Below are positions 1-7,541 of a stretch of DNA of 64,000 nucleotides, piece by piece (positions within the stretch are counted from its first letter, which is position 1; the number at the start of each line of letters is the position of its first letter). Below the pieces are notes generated by a model, which was given only the letters and a program-made list of their open reading frames with translations, ran no database searches and was not told the origin of the DNA. A program made the position numbers and the translations under genes. The stretch is from JAJFFW01 sp038531315. Its GTDB lineage: Bacteria > Pseudomonadota > Alphaproteobacteria > Caulobacterales > Parvularculaceae. The stretch is from assembly GCA_038531315.1 (NCBI GenBank), contig JBCBBT010000011.1, positions 1 to 64,000 on the forward strand, read 5' to 3'.

Positions 1-1
1 C

Positions 2-127
2 GTTATTGATCCGCATGCGCATGACGAAGATGAAATGTTCATTGGCTGGCGAGGTCCGCCGATGGTCGACCGGCGATGCGAAGCGATCTCCGCTTCAGAA
101 GGCGTTTCCTTGAGGACCGGCAAATAG
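2..127 (+). CDS. C-terminal end of an unidentified protein (partial)
   Basis: An open frame enters from the left edge and stops with TAG at 125-127, giving a 41-residue C-terminal fragment containing DPHAHDEDEMF and GWRGPP. The charged and histidine-rich start followed by a Trp/Gly/Pro segment looks more like protein than chance. However, 41 codons without a stop is weak evidence in GC-rich DNA. No family is recognised and the real start lies outside the window. Confidence 0.35.
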   Translation, partial: VIDPHAHDEDEMFIGWRGPPMVDRRCEAISASEGVSLRTGK

Positions 128-204
128 AACTGACTGAGGCGCATGGGAACAAGCCATATTTAAAGAAAACCGACGATAACGCCTATCGGCATTGGCCGGC
201 CAAT

Positions 205-555
205 TCAATTGGCTTTCGGCGCGCCCTCATCAGAACAGGGTTCCGGCGCCAGAACCGTGCCGGGCTGGCCCGCATAGACCACCGGCCCTTCCGACGGCTT
301 TAAGACAAAGCGCGCGAACAAGCGCCGGCTCGCCCAGCCGTCAAAGCGACTGTCATAAATAACCAGCACATCGTCCGCCGCCAGCCGGCCGGGATTGAGA
401 TCGACCGCGATGACGTCGCTGCCCGATATCACCAGCGGCGGCAGGTCAGCCGGCGCCGCGCAGGGGCTCGATGCGGCCCGAAACGTGCGCGCGTCGCCGT
501 TCGCGCCGAGTACGGCGACGGCTGCAAGCGCACCGATGGGAACCGTCTTCCACAT
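205..555 (-). CDS. Small exported hypothetical protein
   Basis: This 116-residue protein begins with a short charged stretch and a hydrophobic Ala/Val/Leu segment (residues 5-19), as in a Sec signal peptide, so it is probably periplasmic. The mature part has two cysteines (near residues 32 and 107) that could form a disulfide. It also contains an internal segment, PGRLAADDVLVIYDSRFDG, that looks like a small beta-rich domain. No known family is recognised. It lies 57 bp downstream of the methionine operon on the same strand and could be read through from it. The ATG start is the first available and directly precedes the signal sequence. Confidence 0.6.
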   Translation of the reverse strand: MWKTVPIGALAAVAVLGANGDARTFRAASSPCAAPADLPPLVISGSDVIAVDLNPGRLAADDVLVIYDSRFDGWASRRLFARFVLKPSEGPVVYAGQPGTVLAPEPCSDEGAPKAN

Positions 556-612
556 GGCGATCGCCTTGCAGAAATTAAGCCTTTGTTAAGGATCATTTTG
601 GGCCGGCGGCCG

Positions 613-2310
613 CTAGCCCCGCGGCTGGGCGCGCCGCAAGACGCCGAGATCGCCGCAAATGCTGTGCGCGGTTGGCACAGCGCCGGCGCCGCGCCCCTTG
701 ACGAAGATTTCGCGGCCGCTCGCCGTCACAATGCGCGCGCCGTTCCGCTCGCCCGCAAAATCCGCAAAAAAGTCGCCTTCCTCAACGCGGGCAAACGCAA
801 CCTGGGCCCGCGATGCGCCGTCGCGCCGTTCGATCGTGGTGATCTGTCGCCAGACGCCGGGCCGCCGCGCGATTTCAGCACGTCTGTTGTCGTCTAGCGC
901 ATCGCAGGGGATGTCCGAGGCGATTTCATCGCCAAACGCATTCCATCCAAGAATGCGCGCTTTCGCGACCGCGTCCGCGCCGGACAAATCCGCCGATGGA
1001 TCGGCTTCGGCAAAGCCCGCAATTTGCGCGGCCTCAACGCCGGCCTTGAAATCAGCGCCCGCGGCAAGCTCTGACAGGATGAAATTGACCGTGCCATTCA
1101 CGATGGCGTCGATACGGACGATTTCTTCCTGAGCCGCGATGCGTTGCACGGTTTCGATCATCGGCGCGCCGCCGCCGACGGATGCGCTATACAAAAGCGC
1201 AGCGCCGGAGGATTGCGCGGATTTTTCCAGAGCCTCAAGGCGCCCGGCGAGCGCCTGTTTGTTGGCTGAGACGAGATCGACGCCCTGCGCCATCGCGCGT
1301 TCCGTCAGCTCAAGCCCGATATGGCCGGACGAAAGAACATCCACAATAATGTCCGGCTGTTCGTCAAAAAATGCATCAAGGTTTGTGACGATATGGGCGC
1401 CGCGCACGCTGACGGGTCGCTTTTTGCGTAAATCACGCACAAGCACCGTACAAAGATCAAAGTCCTCGCCTTCGCGGGATAAAATATCGGCGACGCCAGC
1501 GCCGACAATCCCGCAGCCGGCTAGCCCGACCCGCAGACGCGGTTTCGCGGCCCGTCGCTGCGGCTTTTGCGTTTCGGGGCCAACGACCGTCGCCGCCCCA
1601 GCGCTTGGCTTCGCCACTTCGATTTCAATACCGTCCGCGCTCGCCCGCTCAACCGCTTGCGGCTGGACGAGCGCGCCGGCGACTTCAAGCGCATCGGCGT
1701 AGCTGACAACGTCGTAGCGGGCCGCGACGCTGGCGTAGACCGCGGGGTCCTTGTCGTAGACGCCGTCGACATCCTTGATCAGGCGTGTGCGCGGCAGGCC
1801 AAGAGCGCTGGCGAAGAACACCGCCGTCAGGTCGGACCCGCCGCGACCGAGCAACACCGGATCGCCGCGCGGCCCAACCGCGGCGAACCCTTGCGCGATA
1901 ACAACCTCGCAGCGCTCGACAGCCCGCAGAAAAACTTCCCGGTCAAGATGAACCGGCGAGGCCTGCGACGGCGGGCCTTCGGCTCTCAGGTCTAACTGTT
2001 CAGGCGTCAGGACCGTGGCGTTCAATCCGGCCTGATCGCAGGCGACGCCGAGAAGCGCCGCCGCAGCCGCATCGCCAAGCGCCACATAACGCGGCGCGTA
2101 GAGATTTTGCGGGCCGGCGCCGAAGAGCGCCGCATCGCCCACCAGCGCATCGGTCTCGCCTTCAAAGGCGGAGACGACCGCAATGACGCTGTGACCATCG
2201 CGGACATAGCGATAGATCTCGCCCACCGCACGGGGAAGATCTTCGCGGTCGCGCAGGACCGACGAGCCGAACTTCAAAATCTCCACGGATTTCTTTTCAA
2301 ACGCAGACAC
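613..2310 (-). CDS. hom: Aspartokinase-homoserine dehydrogenase fusion lacking ACT domains
   Basis: This 565-residue protein joins two steps of the aspartate pathway in the cytosol. Residues about 10-240 are an amino-acid-kinase domain (KFGSSVL at 13, GRGGSDLTA at 155, KDVDGVYDKDP at 179). Residues about 258-565 are a homoserine dehydrogenase with a nucleotide-binding loop (GLAGCGIVGAG), SANK, GTVNFIL and EADPSADLSG. Known ThrA and MetL fusions are about 810-820 residues and carry tandem ACT domains between the two enzymes. Here only about 18 residues separate them, so threonine or lysine feedback through ACT is probably absent. It is the last gene of the metX-metB-hom operon, 23 bp after metB, which suggests homoserine supply dedicated to methionine. 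The start is GTG. KFGSSV departs from the usual KFGGTSV, so kinase activity is likely but not assured. Confidence 0.9.
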   Translation of the reverse strand: MSAFEKKSVEILKFGSSVLRDREDLPRAVGEIYRYVRDGHSVIAVVSAFEGETDALVGDAALFGAGPQNLYAPRYVALGDAAAAALLGVACDQAGLNATVLTPEQLDLRAEGPPSQASPVHLDREVFLRAVERCEVVIAQGFAAVGPRGDPVLLGRGGSDLTAVFFASALGLPRTRLIKDVDGVYDKDPAVYASVAARYDVVSYADALEVAGALVQPQAVERASADGIEIEVAKPSAGAATVVGPETQKPQRRAAKPRLRVGLAGCGIVGAGVADILSREGEDFDLCTVLVRDLRKKRPVSVRGAHIVTNLDAFFDEQPDIIVDVLSSGHIGLELTERAMAQGVDLVSANKQALAGRLEALEKSAQSSGAALLYSASVGGGAPMIETVQRIAAQEEIVRIDAIVNGTVNFILSELAAGADFKAGVEAAQIAGFAEADPSADLSGADAVAKARILGWNAFGDEIASDIPCDALDDNRRAEIARRPGVWRQITTIERRDGASRAQVAFARVEEGDFFADFAGERNGARIVTASGREIFVKGRGAGAVPTAHSICGDLGVLRRAQPRG

Positions 2311-2333
2311 AACCGCCCCGCCCTATTTCTTGC

Positions 2334-3533
2334 TCAACCAACCGCTCTTAATGGCGGGACCGCACCCGCCGCCGACGCGCCTGACACCGCATCAAGCGCC
2401 GAACGCAGATCGCCAATCAGATCGTTTGCATGTTCCAATCCAATTGAAAAGCGCACGAGGGTTTCGCTGACGCCCGCAGCCGCGCGCGCCTCGGGCGGCA
2501 TCGACGCATGGGTCATCAGCGCTGGCACGCAGACAAGGCTTTCAAAGCCGCCAAGCGATTCAGCAATCGTAAAGACGCGCAGAGCCCTCAATAGAGCCGC
2601 AACGTCAATATCCTTGTGGAATTCAACGCTCGCCATCGCGCCGAAACCGCGCTGCTGGCGAGCGGCGATGTCGTGGCCCGGATGGTCCTCAAGACCCGGA
2701 TAGTAGATCCTTGCGACCCGCGGGTCCGATGTGAACGCCTCCACAAATTGCTCAGTACGCGTCTGCTGCGCCTCAATGCGCGCAAACAGGGTCCGCAGGC
2801 CGCGCAAGGTCTGGTAGCTGTCAAACGGCGCCCCGGTGACGCCCGTACAATTCGCCCACCAGCCAAGCTCTTCACCAAGCGCCGCGTCGCGAGCAAGGAC
2901 CGCGCCGCCAACCACATCGCTGTGGCCATTGATATATTTCGTTGTCGAATGCAGCACGATATCGCAACCAAGCGTCAGAGGTTTTTGCAAAGCTGGCGAC
3001 AGGAATGTGTTGTCGGCGACGACGATCGCGCCGGCCGCGTGCGCGCGCGACGCAACGCCGGCGACGTCGGTGATACGCAAAAGCGGGTTGCTCGGTGTTT
3101 CGATCAGAACGAGTTTCGGCTTCGCCGAAAGGGCGGCTTCGAGCGCGGCGTCATCCGTCTGATCGATAAAGTCGACGTCAAAATGCCCCTTGCGCGCGCG
3201 GGCGGACAGAAGCCTGTGCGTGCCGCCGTAACAATCATGCGGGGCGACGATCCGCTCGCCCGGCGACAGCAAACACAAAATGAGATCGATCGCCGCCATG
3301 CCGCTTGAGGTGACGACGCAATGCGCCGCCTCTTCGAGCGCACATAATGCTTTTTCCAACTCACGCCGTGTCGGGTTGCCGGACCGTGAATAATCAAATC
3401 CCGGCTTTTCCGCGGGATCGCTCCAGGCATAGTTCGCCGTCAGATGAAGCGGCGGCGCGACCGCACGGTGGCTCTGATCAGCGCCGACGCCGGCGGCGGC
3501 GACAGCGGTTTCAGGATGACGGACAGTGTTCAC
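2334..3533 (-). CDS. metB: Cystathionine gamma-synthase / O-acylhomoserine sulfhydrylase family (trans-sulfuration PLP enzyme)
   Basis: This 399-residue cytosolic PLP enzyme belongs to the Cys/Met metabolism family. Visible signatures are YSRSGNPTR near residue 48, SSGMAAI (76-82), the aspartate of VADNTF (near 174) that contacts the pyridine nitrogen, and STTKY with the PLP lysine at about 199, followed by GHSDVVGG. It would condense activated homoserine with cysteine (MetB) or sulfide (MetZ-like); sequence alone does not separate these. Its place 4 bp downstream of metX, under the same riboswitch, supports methionine synthesis rather than breakdown. Length and motif order are normal for the family. 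Confidence 0.93.
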   Translation of the reverse strand: MNTVRHPETAVAAAGVGADQSHRAVAPPLHLTANYAWSDPAEKPGFDYSRSGNPTRRELEKALCALEEAAHCVVTSSGMAAIDLILCLLSPGERIVAPHDCYGGTHRLLSARARKGHFDVDFIDQTDDAALEAALSAKPKLVLIETPSNPLLRITDVAGVASRAHAAGAIVVADNTFLSPALQKPLTLGCDIVLHSTTKYINGHSDVVGGAVLARDAALGEELGWWANCTGVTGAPFDSYQTLRGLRTLFARIEAQQTRTEQFVEAFTSDPRVARIYYPGLEDHPGHDIAARQQRGFGAMASVEFHKDIDVAALLRALRVFTIAESLGGFESLVCVPALMTHASMPPEARAAAGVSETLVRFSIGLEHANDLIGDLRSALDAVSGASAAGAVPPLRAVG

Positions 3534-3537
3534 AAAC

Positions 3538-4575
3538 TTACTCCTTCAACAGAAAATTATGCAGCAAGGGACCGATGGCGGCGGTTTCTTTCAAAAACGC
3601 ATCATGGCCGTAGACAGATGAAAGCGAGACACGCTCGACAGGACCGGCGAGCCGGGCCGCCAGATCATCGATGTCGTCGGGGGGCGCGATCAGATCGCTG
3701 TCGCATCCGATTAGAAGCGCCGGCGTTGCGATCGCTTCAGGGCGTTCGAAATGGCGATCGATGGCGCCGGAGAGGTTGAGATAACGCGCGGCGCTGGTCC
3801 TGGCCGCATACGCCTCGCCGCGCGCGCGCAAATATGCGGCGACGCCGCCGTCCGGGCCGTCAACGCAGGAAAAACGCCCGTTCAATTCGGCGGCGCTGCG
3901 ATAGGAAATCATCGCAATTTCGCGCGCCAGTTTGACGCCTTCTTGCGGCGCGCCGCGGCTGGCGGCGAGGTCAAGAACGCGCCGCTGTGTCGCGCGCAGC
4001 GCCTGCGCCATCGGGGACGGACGATGGGCGGCGCAAACGATCGCAATCCTGGAGACAAGATCGGGGCGTTGGCGGGCGAGCGACAGCGCGACCATGCCGC
4101 CGAATGAGGCGCCGATCAGCGCATCGAGATGGCGGACGCCGGCAGCGTCCAGCGCCATCGCAAAAAGGCCCGCCTGATCGGCGGTCGTGATCGGGATATG
4201 GCGGTCGTCGTCGGCGACGAAATCAATCGAAGCGACCCTGTAGCGGTTGAGATCGACCGCCCGCCCGGCGCCGACGATCGCGCGCCACCAGCCGGCCTCA
4301 CGGCGCCCCGAGGCGGATTCATGATCGGCGACGATCCGGCTGGCGGAAATCCCGCCCAGAACGCCGATGACCGGACCGCCCGGCGCACCGGCAATCCTGA
4401 GGCGGATATGCGCATGGTCGCCAAGGACCGCGCCGGCGCCCCCTGTCCAGCTGCGCGGGACCGGCACATGAATGTCGTCACACTGATCAGTGTTTTTGGC
4501 GGCGTCCCGCGCCAATCGGCCCGCCCCATGAGGCCGCGCACCGAATTCCGTTTTCAAACAATCGCCAACAAGCAT
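3538..4575 (-). CDS. metX: Homoserine O-acyltransferase, MetX-like alpha/beta hydrolase
   Basis: The enzyme acylates homoserine, the committed step of methionine synthesis. The alpha/beta-hydrolase fold shows the nucleophile elbow GASFGGM, an acid in the segment IGCDSDLIAPP, and the catalytic histidine in YGHDAFLKE near the C terminus. At about 345 residues it is slightly short for MetX. Several MetX-fold enzymes of related gene clusters use succinyl-CoA, so the acyl donor is left open. I chose the ATG at 4575 over an upstream in-frame TTG at 4614, because GGAAAGG sits 8 nt before the ATG and nothing similar precedes the TTG. It is the first gene of the operon with metB and hom, and its leader carries a SAM-II riboswitch. 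Confidence 0.88.
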   Translation of the reverse strand: MLVGDCLKTEFGARPHGAGRLARDAAKNTDQCDDIHVPVPRSWTGGAGAVLGDHAHIRLRIAGAPGGPVIGVLGGISASRIVADHESASGRREAGWWRAIVGAGRAVDLNRYRVASIDFVADDDRHIPITTADQAGLFAMALDAAGVRHLDALIGASFGGMVALSLARQRPDLVSRIAIVCAAHRPSPMAQALRATQRRVLDLAASRGAPQEGVKLAREIAMISYRSAAELNGRFSCVDGPDGGVAAYLRARGEAYAARTSAARYLNLSGAIDRHFERPEAIATPALLIGCDSDLIAPPDDIDDLAARLAGPVERVSLSSVYGHDAFLKETAAIGPLLHNFLLKE

Positions 4576-4658
4576 GCCAAGCGCCTTTCCGTTCAGCGCC
4601 GGTACAGTGGTCAACTTGCGGGGAATAAATCAGAAGCGTGAAAAACTTGGCCGTCGTT

Positions 4659-4719
4659 CACCCTCCGCTTTAGCGAGATTTATTTCGCGCCCGCAAGCTG
4701 AAGGTGTCAAATCGGCGCG
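4659..4719 (-). promoter_or_regulatory. SAM-II riboswitch (metA motif) in the metX leader
   Basis: On the minus strand a 6-bp stem P1 pairs CGCGCC (4719-4714) with GGCGCG (4691-4686). The loop begins CGATTTGACACC, and the 3' side reads AAATAAAT then GCTAAAG. Loop bases CACCTTC (4706-4700) pair with GAGGGTG (4665-4659) to make the pseudoknot, seven pairs with one G-U. Order, spacing and the conserved GATTT, AAAT and GCTAAA blocks match the published SAM-II motif of alphaproteobacterial met genes. It would lower metX-metB-hom expression when S-adenosylmethionine is abundant. The predicted transcription start falls right at the 5' side of P1. Confidence 0.88.
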
Positions 4720-4726
4720 TGCCCCG

Positions 4727-4755
4727 CATATGGCGGAGGCTCAAAGCAGAGTCAA
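4727..4755 (-). promoter_or_regulatory. Probable sigma-70-type promoter of the met operon
   Basis: A -35 box TTGACT (4755-4750) is followed after 17 bp by CATATG (4732-4727). A start site about 7 bp further on would open the transcript at the riboswitch stem P1. The -35 is strong and the -10 is moderate. Confidence 0.5.
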
Positions 4756-4832
4756 CTAAATTTGCAAATTATTTGACCGATCACGCTACCGTGTGACGGC
4801 GCATCTTGGAATCGGACATCATGTGAAGGGGC

Positions 4833-4917
4833 ATCGCGAGACGGAAAATCGTGAAACAGGAAATCGCGAGACGGGAATGTTGAGACGGGAAGTCGTGCGA
4901 CAGGAGACCGCGCGAAG
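4833..4917. repeat. Degenerate 15-bp tandem repeat, about 5.5 units
   Basis: Units at 4833-4847, 4848-4862, 4863-4877, 4878-4891 (14 bp), 4892-4906 and a partial 4907-4917 follow the pattern ATCGYGARACRGGAA. For example, ATCGCGAGACGGAAA is followed by ATCGTGAAACAGGAA. The array fills the gap between the met promoter and the rplQ terminator and has no convincing open frame. Units are directly adjacent, so it is not a CRISPR array. Confidence 0.8.
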
Positions 4918-4922
4918 CGGCC

Positions 4923-4953
4923 AAAAAAAACGGCCCCACCGGGGCCGCTTTTT
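4923..4953 (-). terminator. Rho-independent terminator after rplQ
   Basis: On the minus strand CGGCCCC (4947-4941) pairs with GGGGCCG (4937-4931) around a 3-nt loop and is followed by eight T residues (4930-4923). It lies 22 bp beyond the rplQ stop and ends the alpha ribosomal operon. Confidence 0.9.
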
Positions 4954-4974
4954 CAACAAAGTCTGATAATTCGT

Positions 4975-5415
4975 CTACAAATCGTCATCATCGTCTTCGA
5001 CGGCGATCACAGGGCCGGAATCCTGACCCTTCGCGCTTTCGTCGCGATCAACGAACTCAATCACCGCCATGGGCGCGTTATCGCCGTAGCGAAAGCCAGC
5101 CTTCATGATCCGCAAATAGCCGCCGTCGCGGTCGGCGTAGCGCGGGCCCAGCGTTTCAAACAGCTTTTTAGCCATCGTCTCATCGCGCAAACGCGAAATC
5201 GCAAGCCGGCGCAGATGAAGCACGCGGGCTTCGTCCGCGTTGCCTTTTTTCGCAAGCGTCACAAGCTTTTCGACGACGGGACGAAGCGCTTTCGCCTTCG
5301 GCAATGTTGTCGTGATCTGTTCGTGCTTGATCAGCGCGCAGGACATATTCGCAAACATCGCTTTGCGATGTTCGTGGGTCCGGTTCAATTTGCGATGCGC
5401 CATTCCGTGCCGCAT
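4975..5415 (-). CDS. rplQ: 50S ribosomal protein L17
   Basis: L17 sits near the exit of the 50S peptide tunnel. The 146-residue protein opens with the family signature MRHGMAHRKLNRTHEHRKAM and has the conserved core to about residue 120. It ends in a roughly 25-residue acidic tail finishing EDDDDDL, a C-terminal extension of the kind found in alphaproteobacterial L17. It is the last gene of rpsM-rpsK-rpoA-rplQ, 49 bp after rpoA, and is followed by a strong terminator. Confidence 0.98.
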   Translation of the reverse strand: MRHGMAHRKLNRTHEHRKAMFANMSCALIKHEQITTTLPKAKALRPVVEKLVTLAKKGNADEARVLHLRRLAISRLRDETMAKKLFETLGPRYADRDGGYLRIMKAGFRYGDNAPMAVIEFVDRDESAKGQDSGPVIAVEDDDDDL

Positions 5416-5464
5416 GGGTCTTCTCCATCAGCGCCCTGACTTTTTAAGGGCGCAGCGTTAGGGG

Positions 5465-6481
5465 CTACTCTTCAAACTTCTTAGCAAGGTCTTCGATATT
5501 GTCCGGCGGCCAGTCCGGCACGTCCATGCCGAGATGCAAACCGAGACCAGCCAGAACTTCCTTGATCTCGTTCAATGACTTCCGGCCGAAATTTGGCGTA
5601 CGGAGCATTTCCGCTTCCGTTTTCTGAATCAGATCGCCAATATAGACGATGTTATCATTCTTCAGACAATTGGCGGAGCGCACCGAGAGCTCAAGCTCGT
5701 CCACTTTACGCAGCAGCGCAGGATTGAACGGCAGCTCTTCGCGCTCTTGCGTTGCGCCTTCGGCCTTCGGCTCATCGAAATTGACGAAAATCTGAAGCTG
5801 ATCCTGAAGGATGCGCGCCGCATACGCCGCAGCATCTTCCGGGTTCACCGATCCATCGGTTTCGATCTCAAGGATCAGGCGATCATAATCGAGAACCTGT
5901 CCTTCGCGGGTGTTTTCAACGCGATAAGCAACGCGGCGCACCGGCGAATAAAGACTGTCAATCGGGATCAGTCCGATGGGCGCATCTTCCGGCCGATTGC
6001 CGTCCGCCGACACATAGCCCTTGCCCGACTGCACGACGAGCTCCATGCGCAGGCTCGCGCCTTCATCGAGATGACAGATGATGTGATCTTTATCGAGAAC
6101 GTCGACAGAAGCATTTTCTTCAATGTCGGCGGCCGTAACAGGGCCCGGGTTCGACTTGCGCAGAACGAGCCGCTTGGGGCCGTCTGCGTGGCTCTTTAAG
6201 GAGAGCTGTTTGACGTTCAGGACAATATCCGTGACGTCTTCGCGCACGCCCGGGATTGACGAAAACTCATGGACGACGCCGTCGATCTGGATCGACGTTA
6301 CCGCCGAGCCTTGCAGCGACGACAACAAAATACGGCGCAGCGAATTACCAAGCGTCAGGCCGAAACCGCGCTCGAGCGGTTGGGCGACAATCGTCGCGCG
6401 CCGCTGTGGGTCGGTGCCCGGCGTCACTTCAAGCTTGTTCGGACGAATTAATTCCTGCCAGTTTTTTTCAACCACGTTCAC
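5465..6481 (-). CDS. rpoA: RNA polymerase alpha subunit
   Basis: Alpha is the assembly platform of RNA polymerase. The 338-residue length is standard. The N-terminal dimerisation domain (to about residue 235) contains LGNSLRRILLSSLQG. After a linker, the C-terminal domain (about 255-325) carries SVRSANCLKND and the helix-hairpin-helix FGRKSLNEIK, which contacts UP-element DNA and activators. It is cotranscribed with ribosomal genes of the alpha operon, as usual in bacteria. Confidence 0.98.
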   Translation of the reverse strand: MNVVEKNWQELIRPNKLEVTPGTDPQRRATIVAQPLERGFGLTLGNSLRRILLSSLQGSAVTSIQIDGVVHEFSSIPGVREDVTDIVLNVKQLSLKSHADGPKRLVLRKSNPGPVTAADIEENASVDVLDKDHIICHLDEGASLRMELVVQSGKGYVSADGNRPEDAPIGLIPIDSLYSPVRRVAYRVENTREGQVLDYDRLILEIETDGSVNPEDAAAYAARILQDQLQIFVNFDEPKAEGATQEREELPFNPALLRKVDELELSVRSANCLKNDNIVYIGDLIQKTEAEMLRTPNFGRKSLNEIKEVLAGLGLHLGMDVPDWPPDNIEDLAKKFEE

Positions 6482-6574
6482 ATTTGCTCCTTGCGGGTGG
6501 CGATGCGGGGCGCCGGATCAACGGCGCTCAAATGAAGATTTTGCCGGACCGGAACCAAGCGGCCCGACGCTCAA

Positions 6575-6970
6575 TCAGACGCGGCGGCGTTTGCGCGGCC
6601 GGCAACCATTGTGCGGGATCGGCGTCACGTCGCGAATGACTGAGACGGTCAGGCCCGCGGCCTGCAGCGCGCGCAAAGCGCTCTCGCGTCCCGACCCCGG
6701 TCCGCGTACTTCGACATTGACCGTCTGAAGACCGTGTTCCATCGCCTTTTTGGCGGCGTCTTCGGCGGCGAGCTGCGCCGCGTATGGCGTCGATTTCCGC
6801 GACCCCTTAAAGCCCATGCCGCCGGCCGACTGCCAGGAAATCGCGTTGCCCTGTTCGTCGGTGATGGTCACCATGGTGTTGTTGAAAGACGCGTTCACAT
6901 GCACGACGCCTGAGGAGATATTCTTGCGGGCGCGGCGTTTGACGCGGGTCTGAGCGGGTGATTTCGCCAT
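6575..6970 (-). CDS. rpsK: 30S ribosomal protein S11
   Basis: S11 forms part of the 30S platform that cradles the 3' end of 16S rRNA. The 131-residue protein shows FNNTMVTITDEQGN, the GSRKSTPYAAQ segment, VRGPGSGRESALRAL and the C-terminal DVTPIPHNGCRPRKRRRV, all diagnostic. It lies 12 bp after rpsM and 93 bp before rpoA. Confidence 0.98.
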   Translation of the reverse strand: MAKSPAQTRVKRRARKNISSGVVHVNASFNNTMVTITDEQGNAISWQSAGGMGFKGSRKSTPYAAQLAAEDAAKKAMEHGLQTVNVEVRGPGSGRESALRALQAAGLTVSVIRDVTPIPHNGCRPRKRRRV

Positions 6971-6982
6971 CGGACGGGATCC

Positions 6983-7351
6983 TTACTTCTTCTTGCCGGC
7001 GATCGGTTTCGCAGGGCCTTTGCGCGTGCGCGCATTTGTGTGCGTGCGCTGACCGCGCACCGGCAGGCCGCGACGGTGCCGCAAGCCGCGATAGCAGCCC
7101 TGGTCCATCAGGCGTTTAATGTTGACGGCGACTTCGCGGCGCAGGTCGCCTTCGACGAGATAATCACGGTCGATCGTTTCGCGAATCTGCAGCACTTCCG
7201 CATCGGAAAGCTCGCTGACGCGGCGCTCACGCGGGATACCCACTGTCGAGCAGATTTCGGTGGCTTTCGACGGACCAATGCCGTGAATATAGCGCAACGC
7301 GATTTCCACGCGCTTGTTGGTCGGAATATTGACGCCTGCAATACGGGCCAC
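6983..7351 (-). CDS. rpsM: 30S ribosomal protein S13
   Basis: S13 is at the top of the 30S head and contacts P-site tRNA and the 50S subunit. A GTG start at 7351, preceded by AGAGG 7 nt upstream, gives the expected N terminus (V/M)ARIAGVNIPTNKRVEIAL and 122 residues. A longer in-frame reading would add 13 residues that match nothing in the family. The C-terminal RGLPVRGQRTHTNARTRKG is typical. First gene of the alpha operon here; the rpmJ that often precedes it in other bacteria is absent. Confidence 0.97.
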   Translation of the reverse strand: MARIAGVNIPTNKRVEIALRYIHGIGPSKATEICSTVGIPRERRVSELSDAEVLQIRETIDRDYLVEGDLRREVAVNIKRLMDQGCYRGLRHRRGLPVRGQRTHTNARTRKGPAKPIAGKKK

Positions 7352-7491
7352 GGAATTACCTCTTGATGATCTCTGCGCTGTGCGGCGCAATACAGTTCTT
7401 GGTTAATGCAACAAAGCCCGCGCCGATCCTGTCTTCTCCGGTCGGAAGCCAAGGGTCGGGCGAGCGAAACACCATCGCAGCGGAACGCGTA

Positions 7492-7519
7492 GATATAGCC
7501 ATGGGCTTTCCGCCGTCAA
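7492..7519 (-). promoter_or_regulatory. Probable promoter of the rpsM-rpsK-rpoA-rplQ operon
   Basis: TTGACG (7519-7514) and TATATC (7497-7492) are separated by 16 bp in the 190-bp gap between adk and rpsM. This would start a leader of about 135 nt before rpsM, long enough for an S4-type autoregulatory structure, though I did not identify one. Confidence 0.55.
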
Positions 7520-7541
7520 CTCTTTCCAAGCCCCAGGAAGC

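Noticed and set aside
4576..4614. TTG start of metX at 4614
   Set aside because: No ribosome-binding site; the ATG at 4575 has GGAAAGG at good spacing.
4833..4917. Possible CRISPR array
   Set aside because: Units of 15 bp are directly adjacent and differ from each other; no spacers and no cas genes.
7352..7541. rpmJ or infA between secY-adk and rpsM
   Set aside because: No short ORF with the L36 CxxC...H pattern or IF-1 motifs is present in either strand.
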